Assembly: GCA_964479445.1 (NCBI GenBank)
Contig: CAYZMH010000015.1
Span: forward strand, 1 to 40,871
DNA: 40,871 nt
Direction of reading: 5' to 3'
From: CAYZMH01 sp964479445
GTDB taxonomy: Bacteria; Bacteroidota; Bacteroidia; Bacteroidales; GCA-2748055
Every line of letters begins with the position of its first letter. The stretch's first letter is position 1. Shown piece after piece: positions 16,229-25,042 of the stretch. Made by a program: the position numbers and the translations under genes. The notes beneath the pieces were generated by a model, which was not told where the DNA came from, searched no databases, and saw only the letters and a program-made list of their open reading frames with translations.

Positions 16229-18667
16229 TTATTCTATAACGAGTATTCCCGTTTGCATGTTCCTGTTGTTATTTGTCAGTCTGACTATATACATTCCGGG
16301 TTCCAGTTCCCGGTTTCCGGTTTCGACTGTGTGATTACCGGCATGGGGTATATTCCATTGCCTGGCCGTGATGGTCCGGCCGGAGGCATCCGTGATCTCC
16401 AGGCGAACCGCTCCGGCACGTTCCGTGTAAAACGAGAAATGCGTTTTACCGGTGGAAGGATTGGGGTATATAGTGAGATTGCCTGCTCCTGATGCGTGAG
16501 GGGATATGCGGTTGTGGGACTCGGTAAACCCGATGGCATCCATCATATCCCGGATTTCGGTGTTGGCCATGAAGAGGTCCCATAGTAGTCCGGACCGGTA
16601 ATTTTCGATCATCAGCAGGATGGGGCCCTGGTCGATGGCCAGGTAGGAATCGGCGAACCAGTTGCGTTCCAGGTTGAAGGCATCGATGAAGCCCATGGAG
16701 CCCCAGGTGCGGTCGCCCAGCTGCCGGTAGAAGTGTTTGAGGGCGCGCATGGAGGCATCCGGGGTGTAGGGAAAGGATCCGAGGGCTGCTGTGGGGGTGA
16801 TGGTACCGTTGTCGCGGGTGGAGTAAGGTTCGTGGGCCATGTACCCATCGGGATCATCGCTGGCGGTGAGTCCCCAGCAGTCGGCGCTGTATCCTTCAAA
16901 TCCTTTGGGGTTCTCCTCGCAGTAAGCCTGGTGGATGAGCGCGTGGTTGCGATTCTGGTCGAAATAATTGGCGTAGCTGTCGCGCTTATTATTGGGATCG
17001 AATCCCAGGAAGGAGTAGTGGGCAAAGAAGAGCGGTCCGCCGTAAGCCGGTCCGACAAAGAGCTTATGCCCAAAGTAGCTGTTCCCGTTCTCATACCCAG
17101 ATGCTGCCCAGCCGCTGTTCCAGAGGCTGGCCGGTACACCGTGGGTCGGTGAGGCAATGGCGAGCAGGTAGACGATCGCGGCTTCGTTCCATCCGCGCAC
17201 CTGCATGTTTATTTCCCAGTCGTAGTCGGGTGACCAGTGCCAGTAAATGGAAGAGGAGCCGTTACGCCGGTACCACTCCCAGTCGATCCCCTCCCAGAGG
17301 GTTGTGGCCAGTGAGACGATCTCTTGCTCCGCGGTGGATTCGCCGTCGAAATAGTTGCGTATGGTAAGCAGTCCCTGTGCCAGGTAGGCTGTTTCAACAA
17401 TGTCGCCGCCGTTGTCGTAGGTGCTGAACGGGATAGCCGTTCCGGTCTCCCCGTGGAGCCAGTGTGACCAGGCACCCTGGAAGCGGTCGGCTGTTTCCAG
17501 GAACTGCAGCATTTTCAGGATGCGTTGAACGCCCTCCTGGCGAGTGATGAATCCGCGTTCGATCCCCACCGGTATTGCCATGAGTCCGAACCCGGTACCA
17601 CCCGAAGTTACCGTATTGTTGGAGGTGTTTCGCTCGCGGGAGAGTCCGGAATAGGGGTGCGCATGATTCCAGAAATAGCGGAAAGTATACCGCTGAACCA
17701 TATCAAGCAGTTCCTGATCGGTCAGGGGTTGCGTGGAGGCAGTGACCTCTTCGGACGGATCGGAGGGCTGGTTGGCCTGGTTGAGAGCTTTCACCCGGTA
17801 GGTCGCCGTTACCGTCTCACCGAGGTCTTTGACCCAGTCGATGTACAGGGTATCCTCCTCCGGAACGTGGGCGATGGTTGTAAAGGAGGTTCCCCCGTCC
17901 AGGGAACGATCTATTTCATACCCGGTCACCGGATCACCCGTGTTTTTGTTCCACCGGATCTCGGTATGGTATTCCCAGCCCTGCGCGGTCACTCCTCCGG
18001 GAGCCGGAACAGGCGGAGCGGTGCCGTCACCGGTATTGACTCGCATGTTGTCCAGGAGGAGGGTATGCCGGGTGTTATCGGTGGCGTTCTGAGCAAAGCC
18101 GATGGTTTTGATCTGGGTATAATCGACCCCGTCGGCCGATTCAAGGAACAGCTCCATGGGAACGACCAGGCGGGTCCATACCCCGGCTGCAAGGTCCTGG
18201 CTGTGTTCGGAGAGGGGGATGAAGATGCTTTTTTTGTTGGTGACATCCTCCATGAAGACCGCAGGCAGGTTGACGGCAGCGATTCCTTCCAGGCTCTGTG
18301 CCCATATAACCAGGGTGTCGGTCTGACTGATATCGTTGGCTTCCCAGCCGTCACCGGCTGCGATGGCAAGCCAGTTTCCGCCATCCACCGAGCGCCACCT
18401 GAGGCGCAGGCAGTTGACCCCCTGCTGCGATGACAGGTCCGATTCCACGGGAAACCTCCGCAGGTCGGGTTCCTCTTTTCGCTCCAGCTCGCTGGGCGGA
18501 GTGAGTACCATCCAACTGTAGGGATATTGGTCGGTATCCGGACTGTCCTGGAAATAGAGGTAGGTTTGTGCATCGCTGCGGATTGAAGTGATGCTGAGCA
18601 GCAGCACGGCCATAAGGAAATATCCATTCACGATTTTCCTTGCTATATATGATTGTCTTTTTTTCAT
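16229..18667 (-). CDS. Large secreted GH144-like 'glucoamylase' (beta-1,2-glucanase family) with FN3 and T9SS domains
   Basis: The product has 812 residues from the ATG at 18667 (an in-frame GTG lies at 18679). Order: signal peptide (ending near S-D-A-Q); an N-terminal beta-sandwich of about 170 residues; a fibronectin III-like domain (P-P-V-P-A-P-G-G-V-T-A, then T-Y-R-V-K-A-L-N); a 400-residue alpha-barrel of the 'putative glucoamylase' family PF10091 (Y-T-F-R-Y-F-W-N-H-A-H-P, G-T-G-F-G-L-M-A-I-P-V-G, W-S-P-D-Y-D-W); and a T9SS type A domain (I-Y-P-N-P-S-T-G, final G-I-L-V-I-E). Characterised members of this family (GH144) hydrolyse beta-1,2-glucans rather than starch. The substrate here is inferred; export by T9SS is well supported. 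Confidence 0.85.
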   Translation of the reverse strand: MKKRQSYIARKIVNGYFLMAVLLLSITSIRSDAQTYLYFQDSPDTDQYPYSWMVLTPPSELERKEEPDLRRFPVESDLSSQQGVNCLRLRWRSVDGGNWLAIAAGDGWEANDISQTDTLVIWAQSLEGIAAVNLPAVFMEDVTNKKSIFIPLSEHSQDLAAGVWTRLVVPMELFLESADGVDYTQIKTIGFAQNATDNTRHTLLLDNMRVNTGDGTAPPVPAPGGVTAQGWEYHTEIRWNKNTGDPVTGYEIDRSLDGGTSFTTIAHVPEEDTLYIDWVKDLGETVTATYRVKALNQANQPSDPSEEVTASTQPLTDQELLDMVQRYTFRYFWNHAHPYSGLSRERNTSNNTVTSGGTGFGLMAIPVGIERGFITRQEGVQRILKMLQFLETADRFQGAWSHWLHGETGTAIPFSTYDNGGDIVETAYLAQGLLTIRNYFDGESTAEQEIVSLATTLWEGIDWEWYRRNGSSSIYWHWSPDYDWEINMQVRGWNEAAIVYLLAIASPTHGVPASLWNSGWAASGYENGNSYFGHKLFVGPAYGGPLFFAHYSFLGFDPNNKRDSYANYFDQNRNHALIHQAYCEENPKGFEGYSADCWGLTASDDPDGYMAHEPYSTRDNGTITPTAALGSFPYTPDASMRALKHFYRQLGDRTWGSMGFIDAFNLERNWFADSYLAIDQGPILLMIENYRSGLLWDLFMANTEIRDMMDAIGFTESHNRISPHASGAGNLTIYPNPSTGKTHFSFYTERAGAVRLEITDASGRTITARQWNIPHAGNHTVETGNRELEPGMYIVRLTNNNRNMQTGILVIE

Positions 18668-19070
18668 TGTTGGAAACACGGGTTGTCTGTCAATTCAAAT
18701 TCAAGTTCCGGAGAATATTGGCAAAAGGCAACAGGAGGAGTACACCTTGAATGCTAAAGGCTAAAAGTAGAAATAAGGAGGTACGCAAATACTACACCAT
18801 TTCAACATTGTTTTTCAGAATTAACTGATTAACAAACAAGTAAAACAAGTAATGCTGTGGCAAATCTCAAAAACGATTTCTTTTATCTAATGACTGGAGA
18901 GGCTGCAGGGGTAAAATGTGGCGACTGAATGACACCGGGATTTGAGGGGGAACCTGTGCGTTTGCGCACACGCACCCGATAAGATATACATATATTAATA
19001 TGTATTAAAATATGTATATCATTACTACTGGCAAAGTCCTGTCAGGAGCCGGGTTCCGACACTTTTAGTT
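18668..19070. promoter_or_regulatory. Intergenic region with two inverted repeats between kbl and the GH144-like gene
   Basis: About 400 bases upstream of the GH144-like gene and downstream of kbl. It contains a hairpin TGTGCG-TTTG-CGCACA (18955-18970) and an A/T inverted repeat GATATACATAT (18983-18993) with ATATGTATATC (19010-19020); the spacer itself repeats ATATGTAT-like units. On the reverse strand a near -7 element TACTTTTA occurs about 95 bases upstream of the GH144-like start. These could be regulatory sites or a kbl 3' structure; there is no T-tract. Confidence 0.35.
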
Positions 19071-20261
19071 TTATGATATGACTCCCATCTCCCGGCCTGC
19101 TTCGGTAAAAGCGTTGATCGCTTCGTCCAGGTGCTCCATTTCGTGAGCTGCGGAGAGCTGTACCCTGATTCTTGCTTCGCCTTTGGGGACCACGGGGTAG
19201 TAGAAACCGATCACGTAGATATCTTTTTCAAGCAACTTTGCTGCAAAATCCTGGGCGAGTTGGGCATCATAGAGCATGATGGCGCAGATGGCCGACTCAG
19301 TTTTTTTGATATCGAATCCGGCGCCGGTCATTTTATCCAGGAAGTAGGCTGTATTTCTGTGCAGTTTGTCCTGCAGCTCTGTGGTTTCCGCCATCATATC
19401 GAACATTTTGATCCCGGCACCCACCACGGCGGGGGGAAGGGAATTGGAGAACAGGTAAGGGCGGGAGCGCTGGCGGAGCAGTTCGATCACTTCTTTGCGT
19501 CCGGTGGTGAATCCCCCGATGGCGCCGCCAAAGGCTTTCCCCAGGGTTCCGGTGATCAGGTCCACCTTACCCCGGATATCGAACAGTTCGGTTACCCCAC
19601 GTCCGGTTTCCCCGACCACGCCGGCGGAGTGGCATTCGTCTACCAGGACCAGGGCATCATATTTTTCGGCCAGTTCGACCATTTTATCCACCGGGGCGAC
19701 GTTACCGTCCATGGAGAAGACCCCGTCGGTAACGATGATACGAAAGCGTTGATCCTGCGCCTTTTTCAACTGCTCTTCCAGGTCAGCCATATCGGCATTT
19801 TTATACCGGTATCGCTGGGCTTTACACAGGCGCACCCCGTCGATAATGGAGGCATGGTTGAGGCTGTCGGAGATGATGGCGTCTTCGGCGGTGAAGAGGG
19901 GTTCAAAGATTCCGCCGTTGGCATCGAAGCAGGCCGCGTAGAGGATGGTATCGTCGGTTCCGAAGAATTCGGCGATTTTGCGTTCCAGTTCCAGGTGGAG
20001 ATCCTGGGTTCCGCAGATGAAGCGAACTGAGGACATACCGAATCCGTGGGTATCCATGGCGCTTTTCGCGGCATCCACCAGGGCCGGGTGGTTGGAGAGT
20101 CCCAGGTAGTTATTGGCACAGAAGTTCAGCACTTTTTGTCCGCTCTGCAGGGTAATTTCAGCCCCCTGGGCCGAGGTGATCACCCGTTCCTCTTTATAGA
20201 GTCCGTCCTTCCTGATCTGCCGGAGTTCGTTCTGAAGGTGTTCTTTCATTTTTCCGTACAT
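19071..20261 (-). CDS. kbl: Glycine C-acetyltransferase (2-amino-3-ketobutyrate CoA ligase)
   Basis: A 396-residue PLP enzyme of the alpha-oxoamine synthase family. Visible sites: N-N-Y-L-G-L near 50, S-L-N-H-A-S with His136, D-E-C-H-S-A-G with Asp208 and His211, and the PLP-binding Lys242 in G-T-L-G-K-A-F-G-G. It splits 2-amino-3-ketobutyrate with CoA into glycine and acetyl-CoA. The C-A-N-N-Y-L-G-L and H-G-F-G-M-S-S-V-R-F-I-C-G-T blocks favour KBL over serine palmitoyl-type or ALAS relatives, and the upstream tdh gene (57 bases away) makes the substrate. Start at 20261 (M-Y-G-K-M); an ATG four codons in is possible. Confidence 0.94.
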   Translation of the reverse strand: MYGKMKEHLQNELRQIRKDGLYKEERVITSAQGAEITLQSGQKVLNFCANNYLGLSNHPALVDAAKSAMDTHGFGMSSVRFICGTQDLHLELERKIAEFFGTDDTILYAACFDANGGIFEPLFTAEDAIISDSLNHASIIDGVRLCKAQRYRYKNADMADLEEQLKKAQDQRFRIIVTDGVFSMDGNVAPVDKMVELAEKYDALVLVDECHSAGVVGETGRGVTELFDIRGKVDLITGTLGKAFGGAIGGFTTGRKEVIELLRQRSRPYLFSNSLPPAVVGAGIKMFDMMAETTELQDKLHRNTAYFLDKMTGAGFDIKKTESAICAIMLYDAQLAQDFAAKLLEKDIYVIGFYYPVVPKGEARIRVQLSAAHEMEHLDEAINAFTEAGREMGVIS

Positions 20262-20318
20262 GGTGCTATTGTTTTTTTGGTTTTTTTGTTTTGCCGGGAG
20301 CGGGGTGTCGTGCAGGGA

Positions 20319-21272
20319 TCACCCTTTTATTTTCTGTTCAATTTTTTCCAGCATGATGTCGGTCATCTTCTCGAGTCCGTATGAATAGTCAAATCCCCAG
20401 TCGACCCGGGAGATGGTATCGTCAATGGTCTGGGGCCAGGAGTCGGCGATATCCTGCCGGAAATCGGGTTTGTAAGATACGGAAAATCCGGGTACATGCT
20501 TCCTGATCTCACCGGCGATCTGCCGGGGTGCGACGCTGAAACCGCCCAGGTTGTAGCTGCTGTGGATAGTAAGTTTGGAGCGTTCGGCCTCCATCAGCTT
20601 AATGGTGGCTTTAATAGCATCGGGCATAAACAGCATGGGGAGGGCGGTGTGTTCGGCGAGGAATGATTCGTACCTGCCATTGCGAATTGCCTCGTAGTAG
20701 ATTTCCACGGCATAATCGGTAGTACCGCCTCCTGCTTCGGTTTTGTAGCTGATGAGTCCGGGATACCGGATGCTTCGCACATCCACCCCGTATTTATTGT
20801 AGTAATAGTCGCACCATCGTTCACCGGCGAGCTTGGAGACGCCATAGACTGTAATGGGTTCCATGACGGTAAGCTGGGGAGTGTTGACCCGCGGCGTGGT
20901 GGGACCGAATACCGCGATGGAGCTGGGCCAGAACACCTTTTTGACATCCTCCACCATGCGGGCCACTTCCAGGATATTCATAAGGCTGTCCATATTGATC
21001 TTCCAGGCCTGGATCGGCAGTTTTTCGGCATTGCCCGAGAGTACTGCGGCCAGGTGGTAGATCTGGGTGATCTTGTGCCGGATGATAAAATGGATGAGTT
21101 GTTTGTCGTCCATCACATCGAGGATCTGGAACGGACCGCCCTCCATGATATCTTCCGGGGGATTTTTTATATCCGTGGCAAATACGTTGTCGTTGCCATG
21201 GATTTTTCGCAGCTCCGTAACCAGTTCCGAACCAATTTGTCCGGCCGCGCCGATAACCAGTATTTTTTCCAT
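20319..21272 (-). CDS. tdh: L-threonine 3-dehydrogenase, SDR type
   Basis: A 317-residue extended short-chain dehydrogenase with G-A-A-G-Q-I-G at 8-14, H-L-A-A-V-L-S near 73, W-P-S-S-I-A-V-F-G, and the catalytic Y143-x-x-x-K147 (T-V-Y-G-V-S-K). The I-R-Y-P-G-L-I-S-Y-K-T and G-G-G-T-T-D-Y-A-V blocks identify the short-chain-type threonine dehydrogenases, as opposed to sugar epimerases, which share the fold. It oxidises L-threonine with NAD to 2-amino-3-ketobutyrate, then used by Kbl encoded next on the strand. The pair lets the cell break down threonine or make glycine. Upstream a near -7 element TAATTTCG is visible on the reverse strand. Confidence 0.92.
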   Translation of the reverse strand: MEKILVIGAAGQIGSELVTELRKIHGNDNVFATDIKNPPEDIMEGGPFQILDVMDDKQLIHFIIRHKITQIYHLAAVLSGNAEKLPIQAWKINMDSLMNILEVARMVEDVKKVFWPSSIAVFGPTTPRVNTPQLTVMEPITVYGVSKLAGERWCDYYYNKYGVDVRSIRYPGLISYKTEAGGGTTDYAVEIYYEAIRNGRYESFLAEHTALPMLFMPDAIKATIKLMEAERSKLTIHSSYNLGGFSVAPRQIAGEIRKHVPGFSVSYKPDFRQDIADSWPQTIDDTISRVDWGFDYSYGLEKMTDIMLEKIEQKIKG

Positions 21273-21463
21273 TCAGGGTATATTGATTGTTTCTATGCGA
21301 AATTAGGGGATTTGGCCGGGGGAAAAAATGATATGAAACATGGGGTGGTAATTGACCCTTACCCGGGGAATGATTACAGAGAAAGAGGGGGAGGAGAGGC
21401 CGATAGCAGTGTTTCCGGGTTCATTAGATGCGGGAATCATGTCTGCCTTTTTTGATTTTGTGT

Positions 21464-21471
21464 TATTTTTG
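21464..21471 (+). promoter_or_regulatory. -7 promoter element just before the sulfatase gene
   Basis: TATTTTTG matches TAnnTTTG exactly and ends only 5 bases before the ATG at 21477, which implies an almost leaderless transcript, or translation from the in-frame ATG at 21498. Confidence 0.5.
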
Positions 21472-21476
21472 GAGGT

Positions 21477-23063
21477 ATGAAAAAGTGGAAGACAAGGATG
21501 GTTCCGGTTATTGGTTTATGGATGGGCCTGGTTTGGTGGTCCGCTCCGCTGAAAGCATCGGCAGCGGGAGACGGTGCAGAACCTCCCACGATCGTATTGA
21601 TCTACACCGATGACCAGGGGTACGGGGATGTATCGGCGCTGAACGTCGAGGCGAAATTCTCCACGCCTCATATTGACCGGATTGCCAGGGAGGGGATGGT
21701 ATTCAGCGACGGTCATTCCAGCGACGGGGTATGCACTCCTTCGCGGTACTCTCTCTTAACGGGGAGGTATAGCTGGCGGACGTCTCTCAAGCAGGGTGTG
21801 GTTGGGGCAGAAGGGGCCTGCCTGATCGAAGAAGACCGGATGACACTGGCTACATTGCTGAAGAAGCACGGGTACCACACCGGGATGGTGGGGAAATGGC
21901 ATCTGAACATGGATTTCCCGGGAGAGCCTGGCAATCGGAACTGGCAGGAGCCCATTACCGACGGTCCGACAGACAGGGGATTCGATTACTACTGGGGCAT
22001 TGCCGCTTCCATGAATTTTGGGCTACTCACTTACATTGATAACCGGCATGTGGTGGAACCTGCTCATATGTGGACCCGGAAAAAGCATATTAAAGAGCCT
22101 TACCGGGATTACAGGTTGCGACCGCCATATGATTCGGTGAAAAAACATGAGGATGATCTGGAAGTAGCCCCCTCTTTCCGGGACGCTTTTGTGCTGGAGG
22201 ATCTCACGGAAAAGGCGGTGGATTTCATTGAACAGCACGCAGAGGCTGCCAGGAGAGGCCGTCCTTTTTTTCTTTACGTAGCCCTTACCTCTCCTCATCT
22301 GCCGCACGCGGTGCATCCTGCATTCGTGGATACCAGTGAATGCGGGAAATATGGTGATTTCATGACCGAGACCGATCACCGGGTGGGACAGCTACTGGAT
22401 GCGCTGGACCGGAAAGGACTGACCGGCGAGACGCTGGTGATCTTTACCAGCGATAACGGTCCGGAGAATAACTACCGCTACCAGGAAGAGGCATACGGAC
22501 ACCGGTGCAGTTATATTTTCAAAGGAGGGAAACGAGACATTTATGAAGGGGGACACCGGGTTCCGTTCCTGGTGCGCTGGCCGGGGGTCATTGAACCGGG
22601 CCGGGTGGTAGAGCATCCCGTATGCCAGGTGGACTTCCTGGCCACGTTTGCAGATATCCTGGGGGTTTCCCTTCCTGCTAACGCCGGAGAGGATAGTTAC
22701 AGCCTTTTGCCGTTATTAAAAGGGGAGGATGTTCTTTCGGATTACCGGGGAGGTATTGTTCATCATTCAAGCAGGGGATACTTTGCTATCCGGCACGGCG
22801 ACTGGAAACTGAACATGCTTCGCGGTTCGGGCGGGAGTCTTCGCCCTGTCTTTGTTCAGCCCGGGGAGGACGAGCCTGCTTTTGAGCTGTACAATTTGGC
22901 GGATGATCCGGGAGAAACACGCAATGTAATAAGGGAATATCCCGGGATTGCCTCGCAGCTTGAAGAGATGATCACCCGCTATATTGAACAGGGCCGGTCC
23001 ACACCCGGTGAACCCCAACCCTATGTAACGGAAGATTGGGATCAATTGATCTGGATGCAGTGA
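21477..23063 (+). CDS. Secreted S1-family sulfatase (formylglycine-dependent)
   Basis: The 528-residue product begins with a signal peptide (basic M-K-K-W-K-T-R, hydrophobic core, A-S-A-A at about 27-30). The sulfatase site C-T-P-S-R is at Cys86-Arg90, followed by Y-S-L-L-T-G-R; Cys86 must be oxidised to formylglycine by a maturase not in this window. Metal-site residues are at D45-D46 (Y-T-D-D-Q-G-Y-G-D), G-K-W-H-L, and F-T-S-D-N-G-P-E. The family removes sulfate esters from glycans or aryl compounds in the periplasm or outside. The subfamily and substrate cannot be told. Only Cys-type motifs are present, and no glycoside hydrolase or SusCD pair is adjacent, so it is not in a recognisable polysaccharide locus. 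Confidence 0.9.
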   Translation: MKKWKTRMVPVIGLWMGLVWWSAPLKASAAGDGAEPPTIVLIYTDDQGYGDVSALNVEAKFSTPHIDRIAREGMVFSDGHSSDGVCTPSRYSLLTGRYSWRTSLKQGVVGAEGACLIEEDRMTLATLLKKHGYHTGMVGKWHLNMDFPGEPGNRNWQEPITDGPTDRGFDYYWGIAASMNFGLLTYIDNRHVVEPAHMWTRKKHIKEPYRDYRLRPPYDSVKKHEDDLEVAPSFRDAFVLEDLTEKAVDFIEQHAEAARRGRPFFLYVALTSPHLPHAVHPAFVDTSECGKYGDFMTETDHRVGQLLDALDRKGLTGETLVIFTSDNGPENNYRYQEEAYGHRCSYIFKGGKRDIYEGGHRVPFLVRWPGVIEPGRVVEHPVCQVDFLATFADILGVSLPANAGEDSYSLLPLLKGEDVLSDYRGGIVHHSSRGYFAIRHGDWKLNMLRGSGGSLRPVFVQPGEDEPAFELYNLADDPGETRNVIREYPGIASQLEEMITRYIEQGRSTPGEPQPYVTEDWDQLIWMQ

Positions 23064-23080
23064 GCCGGTTCATTCACGGG

Positions 23081-23119
23081 TGTTAATGCATCTTCCGGGA
23101 TGTTATGCATTTCCCGGGG
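23081..23119. repeat. Imperfect tandem repeat, 20 + 19 bases
   Basis: TGTTAATGCATCTTCCGGGA (23081-23100) is followed at once by TGTTATGCATTTCCCGGGG (23101-23119), differing by one deletion and three substitutions. It sits 18 bases after the sulfatase stop. Confidence 0.6.
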
Positions 23120-23206
23120 CAGGGAGGTCATGTTTTTATAATCGAACCCTGTAAGATTTCAAACACGGTTGATGAATGGGAACATGTTAAAAAATGAAGT
23201 AAAGTG

Positions 23207-23236
23207 TTGCTTTTCGGTCTGATTTTCTTACTTTTA
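23207..23236 (+). promoter_or_regulatory. Promoter candidate for the 469-residue lipoprotein gene
   Basis: TTG at 23207-23209, then 19 bases, then TACTTTTA at 23229-23236 (one mismatch from TAnnTTTG). Spacing fits the Bacteroidota rule. It would give a leader of about 265 bases. Confidence 0.35.
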
Positions 23237-23506
23237 TGTTGTCGGAAAGCTATGGATAATACCCCATGCTGCCGGGTTATCCGTTTCAGATTCGTGTAGC
23301 TGCTCTCAACAGGATTCCATTTTTACATTCAGATGGTCCGGTTATCTCCCGGGAGATAAGTGGAGAACCAAAAAAGGATGACAACTTACATTGCATTGAC
23401 AGAATGTTCGTTGCAAGTTTCTCTTCCCACTTTGCCATACAGTTAATCCATGAATTCGTGGTAAAGGTTTTGCCATTCCGATTGATAATCTTTTAAGAAG
23501 GTAATT

Positions 23507-24916
23507 ATGAAAAGCACCAAGAGACCTATGTTTTTCAGATGCCTCCTGCTGCCGCTGCTTTTCCTTGCTATCTGGATCACGCAAAGCAGTTGTGGAGGCC
23601 TTAAATCAATCGCAGAGCGATTTGATAATCGCATGGGGGAAGCAATTCAGAGCATGGATTATGCCATTGCGACGCTTGCCCAACAATCTGCAAACTGGCA
23701 GGTGGTGGTTGCCAACCTGGAAAAGGAGGTAACCAGTGACATTCAATCTACTCTACGAAACGAGATCACGGATTTAACCAGGAATGCGGTTCTTTCAACC
23801 GGTGCGGAAGTTCGTTGCAATGCGGAATATATGCGGATCAAGATCCGGCGAGAGCTTATTGCTCTTCGGAACGATATGGCTGAAACATTCAATGCTACCC
23901 TTAAGTCTAATCGGTTACGTCAGTATCAGATCCCGATGCTTGAAACAGAACCGGAACGGCCATTTATCTGCGACATTGTTCCTTCCGCGGTGGACATGTC
24001 GATGGACGAAGAACGCCGGCTAAAGGTGGACATTTACGGGTTCGATCTGCGATCGTACCCCATACAGGTAAGTTACCGTACCTATGGGAGGTTTCAGGCA
24101 CATTCCGATGGCGGGGGCAAAGACTTTCATAAGGAGATGCATTCCCGTCTTGAAAGAAGGCAACCTGAGAGACCCCGCGGATCCATATTCCTTCGCGAGA
24201 ACCTGGTAACCAGCTCATTTACCCTGTTCAATCCCTTCAGTCTTTTTGAACATGATGTTTCCGATGCCCTGTCGATCATCAGTGATTTTCATGCAGTGCT
24301 TGATCTAACGGGTTCCGGGGCGGATTTGCCCCCCAATGTCAGGGAGATTCTTCTGAGTTGGGATCATACCATACAGAGTGAAATACCCATACTGGTCCAT
24401 GAGCCGGTTATGGAATGCAGGACATGGGATTCGACGTTTGTTTTACAGCCATTGACCTTTATTCCGCGTGCTGTTGAAAACAGTGTTTACGGGGGACATC
24501 CTGATCTTGAATTCGATGGGCATGGGCCCTGTGTAGATTTCAATTTACGGTTACGGATTGATCCTTCCAGGAAAAAACTACTGGCCACAGTCTTTATGGA
24601 CGCCTGGGAATGTCCCAATGACTTTTCAAAAATCCGTAAAGATTACACCCAGGCTGTGGAACAAAAAACCTTTACCCTGGTAACGCTGTCTGACCCTGAA
24701 ATGGTGATGTTGGGATTTAACCTGGATAATTATTTGTCAGACAGGTATATTGACACAAATACCAATCCGGATTTACGGTATTACAGCAGCGGGGCCCCTG
24801 CCTTTAAGATTGAATTCACCGGGGACACGAGTGGTGACGAAGCGGGCAGTGAAACAGGCGCAAAAATCAGTTTTAATCCGGTTAAGATCAAACTTCAGAA
24901 ATGCGGTTACCGGTAA
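23507..24916 (+). CDS. Hypothetical lipoprotein, 469 residues
   Basis: The start M-K-S-T-K-R-P-M-F-F leads into a hydrophobic run and T-Q-S-S-C with Cys29, a clear lipoprotein signal. Residues about 32-135 are helical and probably coiled coil (I-A-E-R-F-D-N-R-M-G-E-A-I-Q, then L-A-Q-Q-S-A-N-W, L-E-K-E-V). The rest (about 150-469) looks mostly beta, with M-S-M-D-E-E-R-R-L-K-V-D-I-Y-G-F-D-L followed by V-D-F-N-L-R-L-R-I-D. The protein ends in a basic beta strand (I-K-L-Q-K-C-G-Y-R). I do not recognise the family. The helical stalk plus beta head suggests an outer-membrane-anchored surface or periplasmic protein, which is inference only. No partner gene is evident. Confidence 0.7.
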   Translation: MKSTKRPMFFRCLLLPLLFLAIWITQSSCGGLKSIAERFDNRMGEAIQSMDYAIATLAQQSANWQVVVANLEKEVTSDIQSTLRNEITDLTRNAVLSTGAEVRCNAEYMRIKIRRELIALRNDMAETFNATLKSNRLRQYQIPMLETEPERPFICDIVPSAVDMSMDEERRLKVDIYGFDLRSYPIQVSYRTYGRFQAHSDGGGKDFHKEMHSRLERRQPERPRGSIFLRENLVTSSFTLFNPFSLFEHDVSDALSIISDFHAVLDLTGSGADLPPNVREILLSWDHTIQSEIPILVHEPVMECRTWDSTFVLQPLTFIPRAVENSVYGGHPDLEFDGHGPCVDFNLRLRIDPSRKKLLATVFMDAWECPNDFSKIRKDYTQAVEQKTFTLVTLSDPEMVMLGFNLDNYLSDRYIDTNTNPDLRYYSSGAPAFKIEFTGDTSGDEAGSETGAKISFNPVKIKLQKCGYR

Positions 24917-25042
24917 GGGATTGGGGGAAATAATGAAAGGATTGCCGGGAGGAAGGGTCATTTGGTGAGGAATGAAGGACATGTATGGCTTGTTCTCGTA
25001 TTTTGTATTATTTTCGTACTGCACCTGAACCATATTTAAGCG

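Larger units (their letters stand above)
23064..23506. other. Non-coding region with a tandem repeat and a promoter candidate
   Basis: A 443-base gap between the sulfatase and a lipoprotein gene. It contains a two-copy imperfect tandem repeat (23081-23119) and a promoter candidate (23207-23236). The 270 bases between that candidate and the next ATG hold only a short open frame (23266-23496) with no recognisable protein features, so a long 5' leader is possible. Confidence 0.45.

Noticed and set aside
17525..18433. 302-residue open frame on the plus strand
   Set aside because: It lies wholly inside the GH144-like gene on the other strand, has no domain or signal I can recognise, and is explained by that gene's codon use.
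19131..20030. 299-residue open frame on the plus strand
   Set aside because: It is antisense to kbl, whose active-site motifs are all in the minus frame.
23266..23496. 76-residue open frame before the lipoprotein gene
   Set aside because: No signal, motif or ribosome-binding site; its composition is like the surrounding non-coding DNA.
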